Source: Elephas maximus indicus
Lineage: Eukaryota; Chordata; Mammalia; Proboscidea; Elephantidae
Reading direction: 5' to 3'
NCBI RefSeq assembly: GCF_024166365.1
Contig: NC_064846.1
Span: 24,883,866 to 24,947,865, forward strand
Length of the DNA: 64,000 bases
Shown piece after piece: positions 46,485 through 58,740 of the stretch. Within the stretch, counting starts at the first letter, position 1. Every line of letters begins with the position of its first letter. The notes under the pieces were generated by a model. That model worked only from the letters and a program-made list of their open reading frames with translations, ran no database searches and was not told the DNA's origin. A program made the position numbers and the translations under genes.

Positions 46485-46830
46485 AATATGACCTGCCATT
46501 TTTTTCATCCATTCAACTGGTGCTGGTCCATTTAGATTGCCTCCAGTTTGGATCTACTGTAAACAAAGCTGCTATGGAAATTCTTTTTTATGTCTTTTGT
46601 CTTCTGCACTCACTTATCTTGGGAACATATCTATGAGCGGAATTGCTGGGGTACAGGGCCTACCTATATTTAGCTTTAGTAGACATTGCCCGCCAAAAAG
46701 TTTTTCAAAGTGGTTGTACCAATTTACATTTCCACCAGCATTGTATGAACAATCCAGGTGTTCCACATCCTAACCAACTCTGGTATCATTTATCTTTACC
46801 ATCTTAGCCATTCTGGTTGAGTATTGTTCT
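46485..46830 (-). mobile_element. L1 3' region, right part
   Basis: 'ttttcatccattcaactggt', 'gattgcctccagtttggatc', 'taaacaaagctgctatggaa', continuing the L1 segment that ended near 44590. Confidence 0.7.
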
Positions 46831-47128
46831 GCAATCCTTTTATTCACTTTCTATAACAGAATAGCTCAGGTCTCATACTGGCTGTTCTAAATCATATCCA
46901 CTCATTTATGCAACAAATATCTATTGAACATTTTGTATGTGCCAGGCACTGTGCCAGGTTCTGAGGACACATGCTCCTGAAGTTCTCAGTCCCATGTTCA
47001 CTCTCTCCCTTCTGCATATAATCTACTGCAAAACCAACCAGTGCATACACCACAGACTTCCTTCCTTGAAAATCCATGTTTCTATTTTCATACCCTCATC
47101 TCCATCTGCAAATGTTTCTGTATCATCA

Positions 47129-47297
47129 AAAAAACAAAACCAAACACATTGCCGTCAAGTTGATTCCGATTCATAGCGACCCTACAGGTCAGAGTAGAAC
47201 TGTCCCATAGAGTTTCCAAGGAGCGCCCAGTGAATTTGAGCTGCCGACCGTTTGGTTAGCAGCCATAGCACTTAACCACTACACCACCAGGGTTTCC
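47129..47297 (-). mobile_element. Afrotherian RTE-tailed SINE
   Basis: 'cattgccgtcaagttgattc', 'gtcccatagagtttccaagg', 'ttggttagcagccatagcac', ending 'caccagggtttcc'. Perfect 12-bp duplication TCTGTATCATCA at 47117-47128 and 47298-47309. Confidence 0.92.
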
Positions 47298-47379
47298 TCT
47301 GTATCATCAGTCTACCTTTTTTTCTCTTTTCATTTTCCAAGTAAGAGACCACCCTCACGTTTGCCAAAGCAAATATTCC

Positions 47380-48375
47380 ACTTAGCTCTTGATCCTATTC
47401 CTTATCACCTTCATCAGGATCTTCTTCCAGCCACTATCACCCTTGCCCTTACCCCACACCTTTATATCTCCACTCTTCCCTTCAGCTAACAAATGTGCTT
47501 ACTTTATCCTTATCTTAAGGAGACTTTTCAGTGGTCCTAGCACCCTTACAAGTGTGTTTTGCTCTTTAATTTCACCACAAAATTATTCTGAGCATTTTAT
47601 ATACTCACTGTCTCTAATTTGTCACCCCTATTCTGTTTCTTCTTCACCCTCTAATATCTGGCTCTATCCTGGAACCGCTCCTTGCAGATCACCAAAATCG
47701 TTAGTGTTTTCCCATCCTCCTTTTTCTCTGACCCCTTATCCATATTTGCAGTGCTGATCATTCGACATTCTTGAAATTCCCTTCTCACAATTTCCTGTTT
47801 CTTCCCCTGTCTGACTTCTGTTGCCTAGCCCCATTACTTACTGTCCCTCCTTGTCCCGCCAACTCCAAAAAGGCACACCCCAAGCTTTTGCCTTTAGACT
47901 TCCTCTCTTCCCAAGTTGATCTCATTCATTGCCATCGTTGGAAGGACCACTTTTTAGAAATATCTACCATTTTCTATTCAAGTCCAGACTTTTCTCCAAG
48001 ACAGCAGTCCCACAACTCCTTCACTGGCATTATCATTCTTCTAGTTTTTTTAGTCTCATAGGCTCCAAACCTCAGTGGCCCTTATTCATTTCCAACCTCT
48101 CTCTCTCTCTCTCACCCCCACATCTAGTTAGTCACGAACTTCTATTTATTTTCCTTTCACAATGTCTCTATTCTGTCTGTTCCTGCTATGGCTTTCCTAA
48201 TTCAAGTGCTTAATACACTACCTTACACCCGGACTATTGTATTGCAGTAGTCTCTTAACTGCCTCCAGTCTCTCCCCTCTCCCATCCATCCTACGCACTG
48301 CTGACAGATTAATCTTCTTAAAGCACCACTTTGACTGTCACTCTACTACTTTAAAAATTTCCAATAGTTTCCCAT
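47380..48375 (+). repeat. L2 LINE fragment
   Basis: L2 ORF remnants: 'cccttgcccttaccccacac', 'gttgatctcattcattgcca', 'gtattgcagtagtctcttaa', 'gacagattaatcttcttaaa'. CT-rich strand bias typical of L2 sense. It continues at 49430-49660 after other insertions. Confidence 0.6.
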
Positions 48376-48420
48376 TGTTGAGAAGACCCAGCCCCCATTT
48401 GGGGGCAGAGTATCCAATAG

Positions 48421-48716
48421 ACAAGGTAAACACAGTGTTTGCCTTGCTTACCAGATTGTCTGTAGTGAAAAATTTCACATTTTTTGACCACATCAAAGGC
48501 TCTGCTTCTATGTCAGGCATCTGTCTCTCTCCCAACCCCACAGCACCTTCCTGCAGAACCGAACGTTCTTTTTAGATTTACAGTCCCTGACAGGGGCAGA
48601 TGACCCAGCAAGCAAGGTAAGCACGGCCTTAATTGAGCTTGCTTACTAATCCGTAGTGAAATTGTTCACTACAGATGACCTGGTAAGCAAGGTAAGCACT
48701 GTGTTTACCTTGCCTG
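48421..48716. repeat. Inverted repeat with repeated GCAAGGTAAGCAC motif
   Basis: Near-perfect hairpins at 48423-48445 (AAGGTAAACAC / GTGTTTGCCTT) and 48687-48713 (GCAAGGTAAGCAC / GTGTTTACCTTGC), with a third motif copy at 48612-48624. Around them, 48435-48480 and 48655-48699 form a longer inverted pair of about 45 bp arms. I do not recognise the family. Confidence 0.6.
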
Positions 48717-48889
48717 TTGCATAATCCACACCCCTGATCCCATTCCTTAGGCTGCCAGGAAAGATGCTCTACAGTTTGGTCGCAGCTGCCTTTCCAAACT
48801 CCTCTTCCGTTCCTGCTTTCCACATAAAATCTGTGCTCGGCCACACTATGCTTCCACTCTTTTCCAAGACCCAATTTGCAATATAGTGT

Positions 48890-49105
48890 ATTGGCTCATT
48901 GAATGCATGAGCTCTGGATTCAGATAGCTCCAGTCAGAAATTTAGCTCTGCCATTTCATAGTTATGTGACATTGAGCACATTATATAACATCTCTGGCCT
49001 CAGCTTTCTTATCTGTAATATAGGGATAATAATGGAATCCTGCCTCATGGAATTGTTACAAGGATTAAATGAGGTAATGCATCTAGAGTGCTTAGCAGGG
49101 TTCCT
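48890..49105 (+). repeat. MIR SINE
   Basis: 'gagctctggattcagatagc', 'ctctggcctcagctttctta', 'ggattaaatgaggtaatgca'. Confidence 0.75.
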
Positions 49106-49243
49106 GGTGCATTGAAAACAGCAACAGCAACCAAAAAAGTTTGCTATAATATTTTTCATATTATACCCTCCTACTCTGTCCCTTTGCCCAATGCATTCCT
49201 TCTGCATTGAATGTCCTCCTAATTACCATCTACTATAGTCTTT

Positions 49244-49418
49244 TACGGAAACCCTGGTGGCAAGGTTGTTAAGTGCTATGGCTACTAACCAAAGGGTCGG
49301 CAGTTCAGATCCGCCAGGCGCTCCTTCAAAACTCTATGGGGCAGTTCTACTCTGTCCTATAGGGTCGCTATGAGTCGGAATCGACTCGACGGCACTCGGT
49401 TTGGTTTTTGGTTTTTTT
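49244..49418 (+). mobile_element. Afrotherian RTE-tailed SINE, young-looking
   Basis: Nearly consensus: 'aaaccctggtggcaaggttg', 'ctactaaccaaagggtcggc', 'atagggtcgctatgagtcgg', 'tcgactcgacggcactcggt'. CpGs are largely intact, suggesting a recent insertion. Duplication TATAGTC at about 49234 and 49419. Confidence 0.93.
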
Positions 49419-49429
49419 TATAGTCCTTT

Positions 49430-49660
49430 GCGCCCCTCAAGGCCCAACTCAAATACTACCTCCTCTAGGAAGCTTTTTCTTGCTTTCTCTAACTCCAGCA
49501 TTTTACTTGAACTCCTCTCTTGGCATTTTTATCTCACCTTGGAATAAAACCATCTGTCTTCTGTGACAAGCTCAAGACCCGTTTCTATGCTAACCATGTT
49601 CTTATCATCCCTGTATCACTCACAGGACCCACCACAGTACCTGGCACTTCGTAAATATCC
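49430..49660 (+). repeat. L2 3' fragment
   Basis: 'tactacctcctctaggaagc', 'cacctggcac'-type end near 49635 with 'cttcgtaaatatccatta'. Confidence 0.6.
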
Positions 49661-50577
49661 ATTACCTGACTGTGGCTGGAGAATTAATGCTCGAATGGCA
49701 AGTAAAGAAGACAGAGAGGGTTCAGAGGTTGGTAAACCAGGACTATGGAGTGATCAAAGTTGCTAGTAATGGCACTAGCACCCCTCTTCTTTTCTTCCTC
49801 TCTTTCCCTGTCTCCTACTCCCACTCGTTTTTTTTGTTTTTGTTTTTGTTTTTTGCCTTGTTCTTCTCACGACTGCATGGTCCTTCATCTTGCCAGTGTG
49901 TCCCATGGCCATTATTTAATCCTGCTGATGGCCCTTGAGGAGAAAGAGGTTCCTATGACAACCTCAGATCGTGTCCCTTTGTCCTTACCACTTAAGCTTT
50001 GATGAAAACCACCCTTCTATCTATTACAAATTCTTACAAGAGGGGTTCATTAAACTTATGATCCAATTCTCCATCTGGAACCTGTGATGAAAATACAGAG
50101 CAGGAAATTAGACTCTTTTATGTAATGGCACTCATAGCTTGCCCAGATACCAGTCATCACTCTATATCAATAAGATTTTTTGGTTCTTGAAGATTGCCTA
50201 GCCTAAACTTTCCTTTTAGAACACAGACTAAACTTTGAGAACTAGTCATCCAATTTTCAAACTTTCCTTCCTTGGTGTCCCCTAAGTAAGTCCTGCTAAG
50301 TGCAAAGTTATGCCCACTGTGGGATTGCTATAATATAGAGACAAATAAGATATGGTCAGCCCTTTGTCCCCAAGAAATGTATAGTCTAGTAAATGAGACT
50401 TTTATGAGCTCAAAACTTTACATGCCACTTGCTGAAAAATATTGGTTTTCTCAATTCCTGACTCCTAATCTCAATCAACGTCACTCTGACATTCCAACTG
50501 CCTTTCTTTGCTATGAGTGAAGTCCATTCTTTTTTTTTTCTTATCAAATAAACAGAAGAGGAGAGAGGGAAGGGAAC

Positions 50578-50765
50578 TATCATTTATTGAGAAGCTATTT
50601 TAGTAGGCACTTTACATACCAGACACTTGCATTTAAACCACACAGCAACATTACGAGGTGGATACTGTGCCCATTTTACAGATGAGATAGCTGACATGCA
50701 GTGAGCTTACAAATCTTGCCCAAGATCGCTCAACTAGTAATAGGGCGAGTTGGGATTTGTTGGGC
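50578..50765 (+). repeat. MIR SINE
   Basis: 'ctatcatttattgagaagct', 'cccattttacagatgagata', 'aatcttgcccaagatcgctc'. Confidence 0.75.
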
Positions 50766-50769
50766 TTTT

Positions 50770-53155
50770 TCTGCCCCCAAAGTGTGTGCTCTCTCCACGC
50801 CACTGCATTCACTGCCATCCTGATGTGAATCAATATCAATACCTGCACTCCAGAGGCAATCCCTTTCTCTTGACACTTGTACAGTAGATGTGGGCACTTT
50901 CCTATAGTCGCTGGTATCAAATGTCCGCATCGCCATCCATCCTGTGATCCCCCATCACCACTGGGTCAGTATGCTTTCTCCATTCACTCTGAGCTGAGTC
51001 CTCTGTATGGGCATCCCATCTGGGAACTTCACTGTCTGTCTTATCTACTTGTGCTTACCCCCCAGATTGAATCCTCTCATTTTTACTGTAAGGTACAAGG
51101 ACATAGGAAAGACTGAAAAAAATGCATCTAGCACTGTTTAGTGAATTCTCCAATGACACATTCTGTGAAGAATGAAGCCAGCGTTTCTTCCTAATGTCTT
51201 CCTTAAAAGAAGAGTTCTTCCTGTATTGGCGGAATGGACGTATGTTCTTTGAATCAGCCTTACCAAAAACGTTTTAGGGATATATTGTTAGATGTTTCCC
51301 TAATACTATCTGAAACCCTAAGAAAATCTAGGGTCCCACCTTACCAACACCCACCTTACCAGATTATAATAATTGGGAATGAAGACCTGTCTAACTTGAA
51401 GGGATAACTCACTTTAAGAAGCTCTACAACATAGAAATCTAAACTTATAAAACTGAGACTTTAGGAAGCAGACAGGTAATCATATTACAAAATATTCCTC
51501 TCTCTTCCAAAATTTGTTACAGGATTTCTTTTATTAGAAAGATCTCCTATTTCATTTGAAATTGGAGCTGTTTTATAAAAGTTGAAAGATATACACTTTT
51601 TAAAGGGCACAATTATTATACAATTCAAGATATGCCCATATGCTATGCATATGCTATACATGTAGCAGTCATTCAGTAAAGATTTGCTGATTGAATAATA
51701 GAATGAGAATCTAAAATGCAGTGATTTTCCTCTTGAGTATATTCAATAACTTAAATTAACAACTTAAGAAAGGTTGTCAAAGACCTGTGATATCTGCTTT
51801 AATGAATAGACATAAATCATAATCATCAATATTGATTTATATTAGGTGTGCTCAGTTTTCTGGAGGAAGTTAAGCACGATTCCTTTAACCTTGTTTACAA
51901 TATTAATTTGCTCAATAAACTCTTTTTCATAGCTAAGCAGTGCAGTCATGAGGCTCTGTAGCTCCTCGTTTAAAGGATCCCAAATTCAAGAAATTTAGCT
52001 ACAAATCAAAGCCTGTTTGAAAGAGCTTCCTAAGAGTATTGAACTGAGGGTGATGGGAGGAAGGGGTGTGGGAGTTTGAAAACAGGCTTTTAAATTCTTG
52101 ATTCATTACTGAGCATACTCAAGAAGGAATAATTCTATTTCTGGATTTTTGTTTTATTATATAGTCAGCAAATATTGAGTACCTACTATAGGCAAAGATT
52201 TCCACCACAAATATATCTTCAGTTTTATAAAAGTGTATTTCTTATAAATGGATATACGTTTAGCTACAAATAAAAGACTAAATAATATTTGGAAAGGAAC
52301 TCCTAGGAGTAGTGAACTTGCGGTAGAGACAGGAGAAAAGGGTTCAGGCACAGCATGAAACTAGAATCTTCTAAGGCGGAGTGGGGTGGAGAAAGAGAGA
52401 GGAAACACAGTTGCAGATAAACTTCCCCAATACCTCCGTGTTGCTAAGGGCTGGCCATGTTCATTATAAATGGGAAGGTTGACTTTCAGAGTAGAAATTG
52501 GCTCCTCTAAACTCACAAACTACAGAGCTCAAGGTCTTGTGAGAAATCTGTTAGGGAGAAACATTCTGGATGCTCTTTGTATATTCTACCATTTTATTTA
52601 ACTTTCCCTGTGGAAGGGGAAAATATTACCCTTGGGAAACAGACTTAAGGGAAATTGATTTTCATGAGAGCAACATATTGAGCAAATAGGCAGGACCTGA
52701 CTCCCTAATAGGAGAATATTAAGTTGGGCATTTAGAGCAGCAGTTAGATTGAGAATGCCCTTGAAGGTGGATCCTGATTCTCTGTCCAAATGAACAAAGC
52801 ATCCAGACCATAGGCTGTGGCGGCCAGCCCTCCTGGGAAGGAAAAGGGCAATAAAAGGTAAGAAAAATCTATCTGGATTTCTATCAACAGTAACCAAAAA
52901 AAATAATAATAATACAGATTTTAGCTGGGATGGGGGAAAAAAAGTAACACCAATAAACATTTATTTACTAAGCTACTACTGAGAACTCATTTCTTGTGCT
53001 GTATATGTGAAGAAAACCAGAGGAGAACAATAGAATAACTACAAGATCGCACCTACTTTTGAGACACTCAAAATCTTCTGAGGGCAAAGACACATGAAAT
53101 GTTTTAAGACTAATAGTGTTCACACATAAACACACAAATTGTAAAACAAGAATGA
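50770..53155. other. Intergenic DNA, AT-rich
   Basis: No gene or recognised young repeat; only short open frames without domain features. Confidence 0.35.
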
Positions 53156-53158
53156 GAT

Positions 53159-53405
53159 TAAGCACTTACAGAGTTCTGGGTACCTTGTCAGCATTGTATA
53201 TGGACTATCTCAATCAATATTCATAATAACACTATAAGGTATATTATTTTAATTATTCTCTATTTTACAGCTGAGAAATCAGAAACACTGAGATGTTAAG
53301 TGACTTTCCCAGAGTCACACAGATAGTGGTGGAACCAGAACTCAAACTCAGGTCTACCTGACACTAAAGCTCATGCTCCTAAATGCTACAATTTACGACT
53401 TCCCT
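53159..53405 (+). repeat. MIR SINE
   Basis: 'tctattttacagctgagaaa', 'gtgactttcccagagtcaca', 'aactcaaactcaggtctacc'. Confidence 0.75.
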
Positions 53406-54039
53406 GTGACATGATAAACCATCTAGTAGAGACCAAAATACCATTAACCTTATCTACTATGACTATTGCTGCTTCCTACCAACTGTAAACTTGACACCAT
53501 CAGGGAAGAAAAGAGTCTAGCAGAAAGCTTCAAAAGGAAAATGCGAGTGGTGATAGAGCTCTTGAGTACTACAGGGTGGCGATTAGAGAGCATCAAGTAG
53601 GAGGGGTGCTGAGGTTTTCTCTATTGTCATAGCCAAACACCAGGACAAAGAGTGAAAGATACAAGAAAATAAATTTCCCCACTATTCAGGTGCCTAACAT
53701 CATAAGGATAGGAGCAGATAAGTATTAGAATGATGGGTCAAACTGTTTCAGTTCTCATGAATGTAAGGAAATGCAGCAGGCATATAAAGTCTAGCAAATA
53801 CTATTTCTTGACTAAGAGGACAAGATGAGCATAAGAAGCCAATTAGAAAAATATAACTGGTTAAAAAGTAAACTCATTCAAACTATGTATTTGGCATTGT
53901 GCAAGCCAACTTTTTTCTAGAATGGTTTATTGACTGGATTTTTTTCTGAATTCAATCTATTTTGAATTTTTTGCTATAAAGTAATTGCCAGAACTGGAGT
54001 CTATATTTGTAGGGTAAATGATAAACCAGGTTTGTTTAT

Positions 54040-54365
54040 TTTTTAAATTGCTGTGAAAATATGCATGACAAAACATAAGCTAATTCAACAATCTCTACAT
54101 GGATAATTGCTTTGATTACATTCTTCAAGTTGTGCAAACGTTCTCGCTATCTTTTTCCAAATTATTCCACCACAATTAACATAAATTCAATACACCCTAA
54201 GCAATAACTCCCCCTTTCCCCTTCCCTCCCAACCCTGGTAACCATTAATAAGATAACCTTAGATATTTATCCAGATTAGTTAGACCCCCAAATTTTTTTA
54301 TATGAGATATCTAGACAGTTGGGATCAAAAGTATGAGTTCATTACCCTTTGCACAACTTATCTGG
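54040..54365 (-). repeat. L1 3'-region-like fragment
   Basis: 'gattacattcttcaagttgt', 'caattaacataaattcaata', 'ccttccctcccaaccctggt'; the last part resembles 1460-1500. Family assignment is tentative. Confidence 0.45.
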
Positions 54366-54550
54366 ATAATTATTGCCATTCTTCACATTTAGGCTAGGCA
54401 TGTCACATAATGACACATCACATATCATTGGGCCCAAGATATTTCCTGGCCTGTTTCATTGTCTGTCATGTTGACAAATGGAACAGAATAGGAAAAAAAA
54501 AAAAAAGTATTTGGCACCAAAGAATATAGTTGAATTAGAAGTATCTGTCA

Positions 54551-54672
54551 CCAGGTCTCAATAATGCCTATCTCCCAGTCTGTTTCTGGGTCTCAATAAT
54601 GTCTGTCTCAGGCATCTCAGTAATGCCTGTCTCCAGGTTTCAATAATGCTTGTCTTCAGGTCTCAAGGTGCA
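54551..54672 (+). repeat. Minisatellite, four to five units
   Basis: Units of the type 'CAGGTCTCAATAATGCCTGTCTC' start at about 54552, 54586, 54609, 54634 and (partial) 54657. Spacing is 23-34 bases. Confidence 0.8.
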
Positions 54673-54679
54673 AAAACAC

Positions 54680-56340
54680 AAATAACAAAATCATTACCCT
54701 GGACACCAAAGGGTTTCTCATATCTATGTGTAATTGCTTTAAAGGGTGAGCTGTCTACAATATTCCACAAGCTGTGCTCTAAGGAAGAAGAAACTTTTTG
54801 CTAAATTATCCTGCTGCATGACACCAACTTGAATTATTTAAGAAAAATACTACTTTTAGAGAGTTGACCAAAAATCAACTTCCTCCACTGGTAGGAGAGC
54901 TAATATTCTTCTCCTCTCTGCTCTTTCAAAGCCTCGGTCTCAGGGTATTTTTTCTGCTCACCAGACTAGCCTCTCTCACAGATCACTTTCAGGAGCAGGC
55001 TGATATATATTTGGAGCAAGAGATGACCTAAACAGAGAGCTTGAGGTACCAAGATGATCTGTACTCACCAGCTTTTGCTGATCTGCACTTTGGGGGGAGT
55101 AAAGATCTATGAGCACATTTGCATGTTATTTGTTTGTCATTTAATGTTTTTTAATGAATAGAGATGGGGCTGAAAGGGAGGAAGAACACTACCTACCTGA
55201 CTGGTGCCATCAGATCATCACTTTTCTTATCAAACTGTACACATCTCCCTTCTGGCAGTCAACCCTCACCTGTTCTCTGGATTCCTCTTTACTACCCCCT
55301 GTTCCAAGAGGTTTCCCTGGATTGGCTATAGAAGAGGTAATGAGTTTGGTCTTCTATAGGTAGTCTTTCACCCCCTAATTATGCTGTTATACTTTCCAAT
55401 TTATGATTTTACTTTTGCAACTGTAAACATGTCAGAGATGATGGAGAGAGGTAGAATTTTGGGATCTTATTTTACATTGTCCATCAAACAGCTTTTTATG
55501 CTAATGAATAATTTTTGGTGATTATAATGACATAGGAAAATTAATACCAAGGCAAATCCAGATTAAGGGAACACCAAGGAAAAGGGGCAGAGGGGATATG
55601 GTTAATTAGATTTTCTGGATAATTGAAGGTTAAGAACAAAACTGTTTTCATTGCTATTGACAAAAAAAAAATTGTTAAGATATCTGAGTCCACTGGCCCA
55701 ACTTAGTAATCAAGTGTAATAATGTATTTGAATCACTCTTTACTGATTGAGGATCTTTCAGAGCCTCTGGCCATAATTCTGAGCATTGGCTCGGGTTGGC
55801 CAGAACTATAAATAAAGATGGAGAAGGGAGAAAGTGTAGGGTTAAATGTATTCCAACCCCAGGACAGCCCCTGAAAATTATTTTCTTGACTGAGCTCATT
55901 TCATTGTCGTCTCTTTCATGCAAAAGTAAAATGGGACAAAACACAATTTTAAAAAAAATCTCAGATAATTGAAAGCTCTGGGTAGTTCGATTGCCACTAA
56001 TGAAGGTTTTTTAGAGACTGACATCAAAGTGAGTACAACAATCCCCATCCAATTGTGCTTTCCTGTGCTTCATATGCAAAGACTATACTCATACACGGTT
56101 GCTACGCCTGAGGTTTGAGCAATTTACAAAGGATGAGTAAAGGGTGCACTGACTCATCCACTCTCTTTTCCGTTCTCTTTTGAGACCAAGGGCAAGAATC
56201 TGTGAGACCTTTGCTTAAGAGCTTGTTCTGCGGGCTCAGTGAGAGCTGTGTCTCTCAGGGCTGGGGCTCTATCTCTTACCAGGTTACTGACGAATATGAG
56301 GATTAACCCTGTCATCCCAGCAGTGGATTTTAACCCACTA
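54680..56340. other. Intergenic DNA
   Basis: No gene or repeat family recognised with confidence. Confidence 0.35.
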
Positions 56341-56346
56341 GATCTG

Positions 56347-56500
56347 ACAGAAAGAGAGAAAGAGAGAGAAAGAAAGAGAGGGAAGGAGGAAGGAAGGAAC
56401 GGAATGGAGGAAAGAAGGAATAATGAAAAAGAAAGAAAGAAAAGTATGAAGGAAGAAATAAAGGATAAAGGGAAGGGAAGAAAAATTTCCCCAAAAGTAA
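56347..56500 (+). repeat. Purine-rich (GAAA/GGAA) low-complexity tract
   Basis: Almost pure A/G on the + strand for about 130 bases, with GAAAGA and GGAAGGA units. Confidence 0.9.
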
Positions 56501-56654
56501 ATTACCTACTTGGTCTTTCCCATTTCAGCAAAAGGCACGATCACCCATGCAGTTGCTCAAGCCAAAAATCTGGGATTTGTCCTTAACTCATTCCTTTCCT
56601 TCATGTTCTTTCCTAATGCAATTCATCTGCAATACATTTCATTTTGTTAAATTA

Positions 56655-57015
56655 ACTTTTTACTGTGGACAGTGGTGGTTCAGAGTAGAATTCTCTCCTT
56701 CCATGCTGGAGACCAAGGTTTGATTCCCAGCCAATGTACCTCAAGCACAGCCACCACCCATCTGTCATTGGAGACTTGCGTGTTGCTATGATGCTGAACA
56801 GGTTTCAGTGGAGCTTCCAGACTAAGACAGGCTAGGAAGAAAGACCTAGTGATCTACTTCTGAAAGTCAGCCAGTGAAAATCCTATGGATCACAATGGTT
56901 CAATCCCCAACTGATCATGGGGATGGTATAGAACTGGATAGCATTTGGTTCCTTTGTGCATGGGGCCGCCATGAGTTGGGGGTGAACTGCAGCCAACAAT
57001 AACAACAACAAACAT
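56655..57015 (+). mobile_element. tRNA-derived long SINE with RTE tail
   Basis: tRNA-like head with box-B-like 'ggtttgattcccagcc' (56738-56753), then a body with 'gctgaacaggtttcagtgga' and a tail 'ggccgccatgagttgggggt' ending in 'aacaataacaacaacaa'. The tail resembles the RTE 3' end but is a different SINE subfamily from the others here. Confidence 0.75.
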
Positions 57016-57682
57016 TTTATTAAGGTATAATATGCATAGAGAAAAGCACACCAAGACTTGTCAGTTCTACTAGGTAGAAAACAATAAATTAATCCATTTC
57101 ACTCCATTCCAGCTTGATTTTTGCCACCATCTCTTGCCTGGACTACTGTATTAGCTTCCTCACCAGTTTTCTAGCTTTCCCTCTTAGCCCTTAAAAGTCC
57201 ATTCTCCACATGGAAGCCCAAGGGAGCTCTTCAAAATGTAAATCAGATCATGCCTGATACTACAACCTTACCCGCATGCCTCTCCTGCTGCCCTCCAGCC
57301 ACATTGGATGTTTTGTTGTTGGTTTTAGTTCTTCCACTAGACCAGATGCTTGTCCCACTCAGGACCTTTGCACAGCTGTCTCTCTACTTGTAACACTTCC
57401 CCTGGATCCTTCTCATAGCTGGCTACTCCTTACTCATCAGAACTCTGCTTAAATATTACTTTCTCATCAAAGAGATCTTCCTTGACCATTCCATCAAAAC
57501 TAGGTCTCCCTACACACATATCAGTCTTTGTATCAGGACCCTGTATTTCTCCTCCATCACATTTATCACAATAGTAACTTCACAGTTATATGTGAAATCA
57601 TGATTAATATCTATCTCCATCACTACAAAGCAAGCTCTGGAAACATCAGGGCTATGTCTCTCTTGTTCATGATTTTATCCCC

Positions 57683-58018
57683 AATGCCTGTTGATGTTAG
57701 CTGTCTTAGAGTCAGCCCCCAACTTAGAGCGACCCCATGCACAACAGAACCTGGTCCTGCATCATCCCCATGACTGGTTGTGGATCAGACCCTTAAGATT
57801 CATAGGGTTTTCATTGGCTGACTTTCAGAAGCAGATCTCCAGGCCTTGCTTCCTAGTCTGTCTTAGTCTGGAAGCTCCACTGAAACCTGTTCTGCATCAT
57901 AGCAACACCCAGGCTTCCACTGACAGACGTGGTGGCTGTGCGTGAGATGCGTTAGCTGAGACTCAGACCCAGGTCTCCCACATGAAAGGAGAGAATTCTA
58001 TCACTAAACTAGCAATGC
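57683..58018 (-). mobile_element. tRNA-derived long SINE, second copy, inverted
   Basis: The reverse complement of the element at 56655-57015: shares 'ggctgactttcagaagcaga', 'tccactgaaacctgttctgc', 'catagcaacacccaggcttc' in reverse order. Diverged but collinear. Confidence 0.78.
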
Positions 58019-58149
58019 CCTCCACCTAATGCCCATCTAGTGCAAAACATGACACATAGTACGTATCCGAAACTATGTGGTAAATAAATGAATGAATGAA
58101 GTCCCAAGTGGGCTCCTCTATTTTGCATGTACATTAATGTTTCCTCCCT

Positions 58150-58740
58150 GCAAAAAAGTAGATAGTGTGCCTTTGAATCTGGAGGCTCCACGGAGCACAA
58201 CTGTAGGCCAAAAGGGAAAATCAAATTTATTCCATTATTAATTAATAAGACGTGGGACTGAATGATAAAATCTAACGATGTTAATGTCTGTTCTGAGTGT
58301 TGGCTGGGCACCTCTGAAGACAAGGTAAGGTGGCAATGGGACACTGCAGTTTAATTCTCTAATTAGGGGACAGCTGTCGCCCCCAGGGGCAGCTCTAGTT
58401 GCTTATTGATTTTCTTTATACACTGTATCATATTCAGAACCGCCTTAGCACCCTAAATGTCCTGGCTACTCCCATTAGAGGTGGACTTTCCTTTATGCAG
58501 CCTTGCGTATGTATTAACAATCCAGATTGGCTTAAAAGGGTAAATTGTGGAGGAATTCTTTTCCTTCGCAGAAGTATTCTCAGTAATATTCCTTTGAATA
58601 GCCAGCTGCCTGAATGGATTTAAAATAGGATTTTATTGGCAAAATTGTGACATAACTGCAACATTTTAGGGGCGCATTGTCATTATCCAAAGCAAAGCAG
58701 CAAAGATGGCTTTACTTTTTTTCCTGGCCATAGACTGAGT
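58150..58740. promoter_or_regulatory. Candidate noncoding regulatory element
   Basis: Free of repeats I recognise and dense in homeodomain-type cores: 'attattaattaataag' (about 58235-58250), 'tctctaattagggg' (58356-58369), plus CAGCTG at 58369 and 58601. The function and conservation cannot be judged from one sequence. Confidence 0.25.

Larger units (their letters stand above)
56505..58105 (+). repeat. L2 LINE fragment hosting two SINEs
   Basis: L2 sequence before, between and after the SINEs: 'gttgctcaagccaaaaatct' near 56550, 'cttgcctggactactgtatt' near 57135, 'cactcaggacctttgcacag' near 57355, and the 3' end 'gtaaataaatgaatgaatga' near 58080. Confidence 0.75.
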
